Assembly (NCBI RefSeq): GCF_025515305.1
Contig: NZ_JAOPHT010000006.1
Coordinates: 124,001 to 188,000, forward strand
Reading direction: 5' to 3'
DNA from: Roseicyclus sediminis
GTDB taxonomy: Bacteria > Pseudomonadota > Alphaproteobacteria > Rhodobacterales > Rhodobacteraceae
DNA length: 64,000 bases
Every line of letters begins with the position of its first letter. The stretch's first letter is position 1. The position numbers and the translations under genes were made by a program. Below are positions 61,544 through 64,000 of the stretch, in pieces. The notes beneath the pieces were generated by a model that saw only the letters and a list, made by a program, of their open reading frames with translations, was not told the DNA's origin and did not search any database.

Positions 61544-62685
61544 GGCGTCACCGCAGCGTCATCCATTAGCCTGACCGTCTGGCCCGCCTGCAGGAAGGGG
61601 ACGCCCGCCGTCACGACACGTTCGCCCGGGTCGAGCCCCTCCACCACGATCATGCGGCTTTCGTCGAGGCCCGCCAGGACGACGTCGCGCAGGTCGAGCG
61701 TCCCGTCGGCCGGTTGGAAGACGAACACGCGCCCCGCGCGGTGGAGCCCGTCGGGACCCGCGGGCCGAAGCTCCTCGGTCATGTGCGTGGCGAGGGCCGA
61801 GACGGGGATGGGCAGGCCGCCAGCGCTGTCCCTCAAGGGCAGCTCGATCAAGACTTCGGCGGCCATGCCCGAGCGCAGGTCCGGCAGGATGTCCCGCAGG
61901 GTGATGATGACCGGGAAGGCCGAAACTGCGGGCGCGCGATCCGCGATCTCCGTCACCGCGGCGACGAGTTGCCGCTCGCGCTGGTCGGCCGGACGGACCG
62001 TCACCTCCTGCCCCAGACGAAGCTGAGACACGACGTCGTAGCTGACGAGCATGCGCGCCTGCAGGTTGGTCTCCCGGTACACCGTGACGGCGACGCGGCC
62101 CGGTTGCAGCGTGTCGAAACTCCGCACCTCGACCGAGTTCACCACCGCATCGAAGGGGGCCGTCAGCCGTGTCTCGTCGCGGCTGACGGCGATGAGATCC
62201 ACCTGGCGCTGGGCCTGGTCTACGCGGGCCGCAGCCTGTTCGAGCGTCCGGTTCGCCCCGTCGAGTGCGGCCTGTGCGACGACCCCGCGCGCGAACAGCG
62301 ACGCCTGCCGTTCTGCCCCGTCCTGCGCGCCGGCAAGCGCGCTTTCCGCCTCTCCAAGCGCCGCCTCGGCCTGCCGAAGTTGCAGGTCAATGGTCGCGGC
62401 ATCGAGGGCGAGAAGCTCCTCGCCCTGCGACACGCGCTGGCCGACCTGCAGGTCTACCTCGCCCAGGCGACCCCCGAGCTCGAGCGCGAGGCTCGTCAGT
62501 TGCGGCGGCTCCAGCACCGTCGGAAACGCGCGGGTCACGGACACGGGCAGGGGTTCCGCGACGATCGTCCGGACGGACCGGACCAGGGGCTCCGGCGCAT
62601 TCCCGACTTCGGCCTCGTCTTCGACGCAGCCAGCCACGGCAAGGACAAGGCCGATCGCCAGATACCGGGGTGCCATGAAGTTCAT
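61540..62685 (-). CDS. RND efflux adaptor lipoprotein (membrane fusion protein)
   Basis: 381 residues from ATG 62685, with GAGGA about 7 nt upstream. A lipoprotein signal ends LAVAGC (Cys20), so the adaptor is lipid-anchored, unlike the first pump's adaptor. Then lipoyl halves (ELGGRLGEVDLQVGQRV and LTAPFDAVVNSVEV), an alpha-hairpin (about 90-155) and a barrel domain. It is the first gene of the operon adaptor-pump-membrane protein-deiodinase-like. No outer-membrane channel gene is in the window. Confidence 0.91.
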   Translation of the reverse strand: MNFMAPRYLAIGLVLAVAGCVEDEAEVGNAPEPLVRSVRTIVAEPLPVSVTRAFPTVLEPPQLTSLALELGGRLGEVDLQVGQRVSQGEELLALDAATIDLQLRQAEAALGEAESALAGAQDGAERQASLFARGVVAQAALDGANRTLEQAAARVDQAQRQVDLIAVSRDETRLTAPFDAVVNSVEVRSFDTLQPGRVAVTVYRETNLQARMLVSYDVVSQLRLGQEVTVRPADQRERQLVAAVTEIADRAPAVSAFPVIITLRDILPDLRSGMAAEVLIELPLRDSAGGLPIPVSALATHMTEELRPAGPDGLHRAGRVFVFQPADGTLDLRDVVLAGLDESRMIVVEGLDPGERVVTAGVPFLQAGQTVRLMDDAAVTP

Positions 62686-62702
62686 GAAGGGATCCTCGAA
62701 TT

Positions 62703-62752
62703 GGTACCAACAAGTACCATCTTGCGTGAGGCATATGGTACCATTAAGTACC
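62703..62752. promoter_or_regulatory. Paired TetR operators, pattern GGTAC-N6-GTACC
   Basis: GGTAC-CAACAA-GTACC at 62703-62718 and GGTAC-CATTAA-GTACC at 62737-62752, 34 bp apart, in the 100-bp divergent region between the adaptor and tetR genes. The two copies and their arm symmetry make them the likely binding sites of the TetR protein at 62786. Confidence 0.75.
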
Positions 62753-62785
62753 GAGTCAACAGCCATGTTCGGAGAGGGGGAAAAA

Positions 62786-63439
62786 ATGGCCGCATCGACC
62801 CGGGTCATCGAGCGCCGGAGCAGCGATGCGCGACGCGCCCTGGTTATCTCCACCGCCCGCCAGCTGTTTCTCTCGAAGGGGTTTGAGCAGACGTCGATCA
62901 AGGACATCACCGACATCGCGGGCGGGTCCCGGCGCGACATCTACGGGATGTTCACGGACAAGGAGGGTCTGTTCGACGCGGTCCTTCAGTCCCTGATCGC
63001 CGACATCGTGTCGCCCGCCGAGATGACCCTTCCTTCCGGGCCGGGTGAGAGCATCGCACAGGAGCTGAAGTCCTTCGGCTTGCGCCTCCTCGGCAGCATG
63101 CTGAACCCGTCGGCCGTGGCCATCTTCCGGCAGTTCGTATCCATCGGTGCCGCGCGGCCCGAGATCGGCAGACAGGCCTACCTCTCCGGTCCGTGCGTGC
63201 TCTATCGCAGGCTGGCGGACTACTTTGCCGCATGCGACAGCGGCGGTCGCCTGAAGATCGATGATGCCGAAAAGACTGCCCGGGTCTTCGTGGAAATGCT
63301 CAAGGGCGATTACCAGTTGCGCGCGCTCATGATGAACGAGACCGCATTCGAAGCTTCCGATCTGGCCGACCACGTCGAGAAGGTCGTGGCCCTCTTTCTG
63401 AACGGGGTCGCGCTCCGCACAGCGGAAAGCAGGACCTGA
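62786..63439 (+). CDS. TetR/AcrR-family repressor of the RND/deiodinase-like operon
   Basis: 217 residues from ATG 62786, with GGAGAGGGGG just upstream; an in-frame ATG at 62765 is less likely. The helix-turn-helix spans about 33-66 (TSIKDITDIAGGSRRDIYGMFTDK), with an AefR-like helical C-terminal domain. It is divergent from the adaptor gene, with two GGTAC-N6-GTACC operators between. The ligand is probably a pump substrate. Confidence 0.88.
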   Translation: MAASTRVIERRSSDARRALVISTARQLFLSKGFEQTSIKDITDIAGGSRRDIYGMFTDKEGLFDAVLQSLIADIVSPAEMTLPSGPGESIAQELKSFGLRLLGSMLNPSAVAIFRQFVSIGAARPEIGRQAYLSGPCVLYRRLADYFAACDSGGRLKIDDAEKTARVFVEMLKGDYQLRALMMNETAFEASDLADHVEKVVALFLNGVALRTAESRT

Positions 63440-64000
63440 ACTTCATCCCGGAAGCTGCACGAGGCCGAGCGGAGGTGGGGCAGAAGGGGGCACGATTCCG
63501 ACCCCTTCGACACGCTCATCGACTCCGACGACTTCGCGCAGGCGCTCGGACCCGCTTAGCAATGCTCCTTGGTAGCGGGCCGCTGCACCTTCCTACTGCC
63601 CCGAAGTCGTGCGCTGGATCGCTGCCGCAGGGCCGGCCGGCGACGCGGTGGGCGCGGATCAGAGCTGTCGCCGTCGCCCGGCGAGCGGCGAGCGGCGAAA
63701 AGCTCCCGCAGTACAGAGCAAGAGATTAATAACCGGACACTGGTGCCACACGCAGCGAAGGCCCTGAGCCCGCCCATCGCTGCGGATGCTGCGGCAGGCA
63801 CCAAGGTCCACTTTGGGCTCAGTGCGGACTCTTGCACCGCAGAAACGCCTGAAGGATCAGAGGGTCGCGAAGCGGACATTCCTCCAAGTAGGGTAGAATC
63901 CGCGCGTTGGCACGGTGCCGATGCCTGGTGTGGGAGGGCTGGATGGAGACCTCATCATGTCCAGTATCCAGCTTCCTGCGACCCGTCCGTCTCGTCCGCC
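63440..64000. other. 561-nt right-end stretch, mostly non-coding
   Basis: Just after the tetR stop, the same frame reads KLHEAERRWGRRGHDSDPFD and ends QALGPA near 63559, which looks like the tail of an unrelated protein. No gene follows until possible starts at 63943 or 63957, which run off the window and are too short to judge. Confidence 0.35.

Noticed and set aside
59399-62026. An 875-codon plus-strand frame antisense to the second RND pump and its adaptor
   Set aside because: Same shadow effect: highly charged, repetitive composition and no recognisable motif.
1-64000. CRISPR arrays, tRNA or rRNA genes, integrases, phage or IS elements
   Set aside because: Looked for on both strands; no regularly spaced repeats, cloverleaf-like sequence, transposase or integrase motifs were found.

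Overview
The window is a GC-rich (about two-thirds G+C) stretch of an alphaproteobacterial chromosome or large replicon. The gene set points to the Rhodobacteraceae / Roseobacter group: a urea ABC transporter (urtABCDE), a tripartite tricarboxylate (TTT) transporter, a ModE-like regulated molybdate operon, and many TetR and LysR regulators each divergent from a small target unit. This placement is inferred from gene content and style. No rRNA, tRNA, CRISPR array, integrase or intact insertion sequence is visible.

Layout. 1-2.5 kb: molybdate operon modE-like/modA/modB/modC, with modC cut by the window start and an inverted repeat at the modA promoter. 2.6-4.3 kb: a fused glycosyltransferase-61 / FkbM methyltransferase. 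4.5-9.5 kb: a TetR gene divergent from an RND efflux pair, with two palindromic operators between them. 9.6-15.5 kb: urtABCDE, divergent from a LysR gene. 16.5-21.2 kb: cardiolipin synthase-like and endonuclease/phosphatase genes, a second TetR with paired operators facing a decayed short-chain dehydrogenase, then a secreted SnoaL-like protein and a membrane protein. 21.6-26.4 kb: a thiamine-diphosphate enzyme with a TctC-TctB-TctA transporter. 26.6-28.1 kb: an unusual winged-helix / alpha-beta-hydrolase fusion, phased direct repeats and a small divergent ORF. 28.6-34.7 kb: MFS transporter, DUF2269 protein, glutathione transferase with divergent LysR, and a DEAD-box RNA helicase.

35-39.3 kb: on the minus strand, a frameshifted outer-membrane porin, a beta-lactamase-fold serine hydrolase, and a cluster of small secreted or membrane proteins of unknown role. 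40-47 kb is looser accessory sequence: a 177-bp direct repeat around a small membrane gene, a glutathione transferase/reductase pair, a DJ-1-like remnant, AraC and Lrp regulators, a hydroxyisobutyrate-dehydrogenase-like enzyme, and several non-coding gaps. 47.5-55.2 kb: an Old Yellow Enzyme, an alpha/beta hydrolase, a coupled citryl-CoA-lyase-like / PaaK-like CoA ligase pair, and an 883-residue phosphoribosyltransferase-hydrolase-erythromycin esterase fusion. 55.6-63.4 kb: a metallo-beta-lactamase-fold hydrolase with divergent TetR, then a TetR-controlled operon of lipoprotein adaptor, RND pump, small membrane protein and a deiodinase-family redoxin.

The common theme is small regulator-target modules for uptake (molybdate, urea, carboxylates), efflux and detoxification. 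Each has a visible operator-like palindrome in its divergent promoter. The most unusual items are the RND-deiodinase-like operon, the winged-helix-hydrolase regulator with helically phased repeats, and the triple-domain fusion. Most gene starts were moved inward from the longest open frame using ribosome-binding sites and family N-termini.
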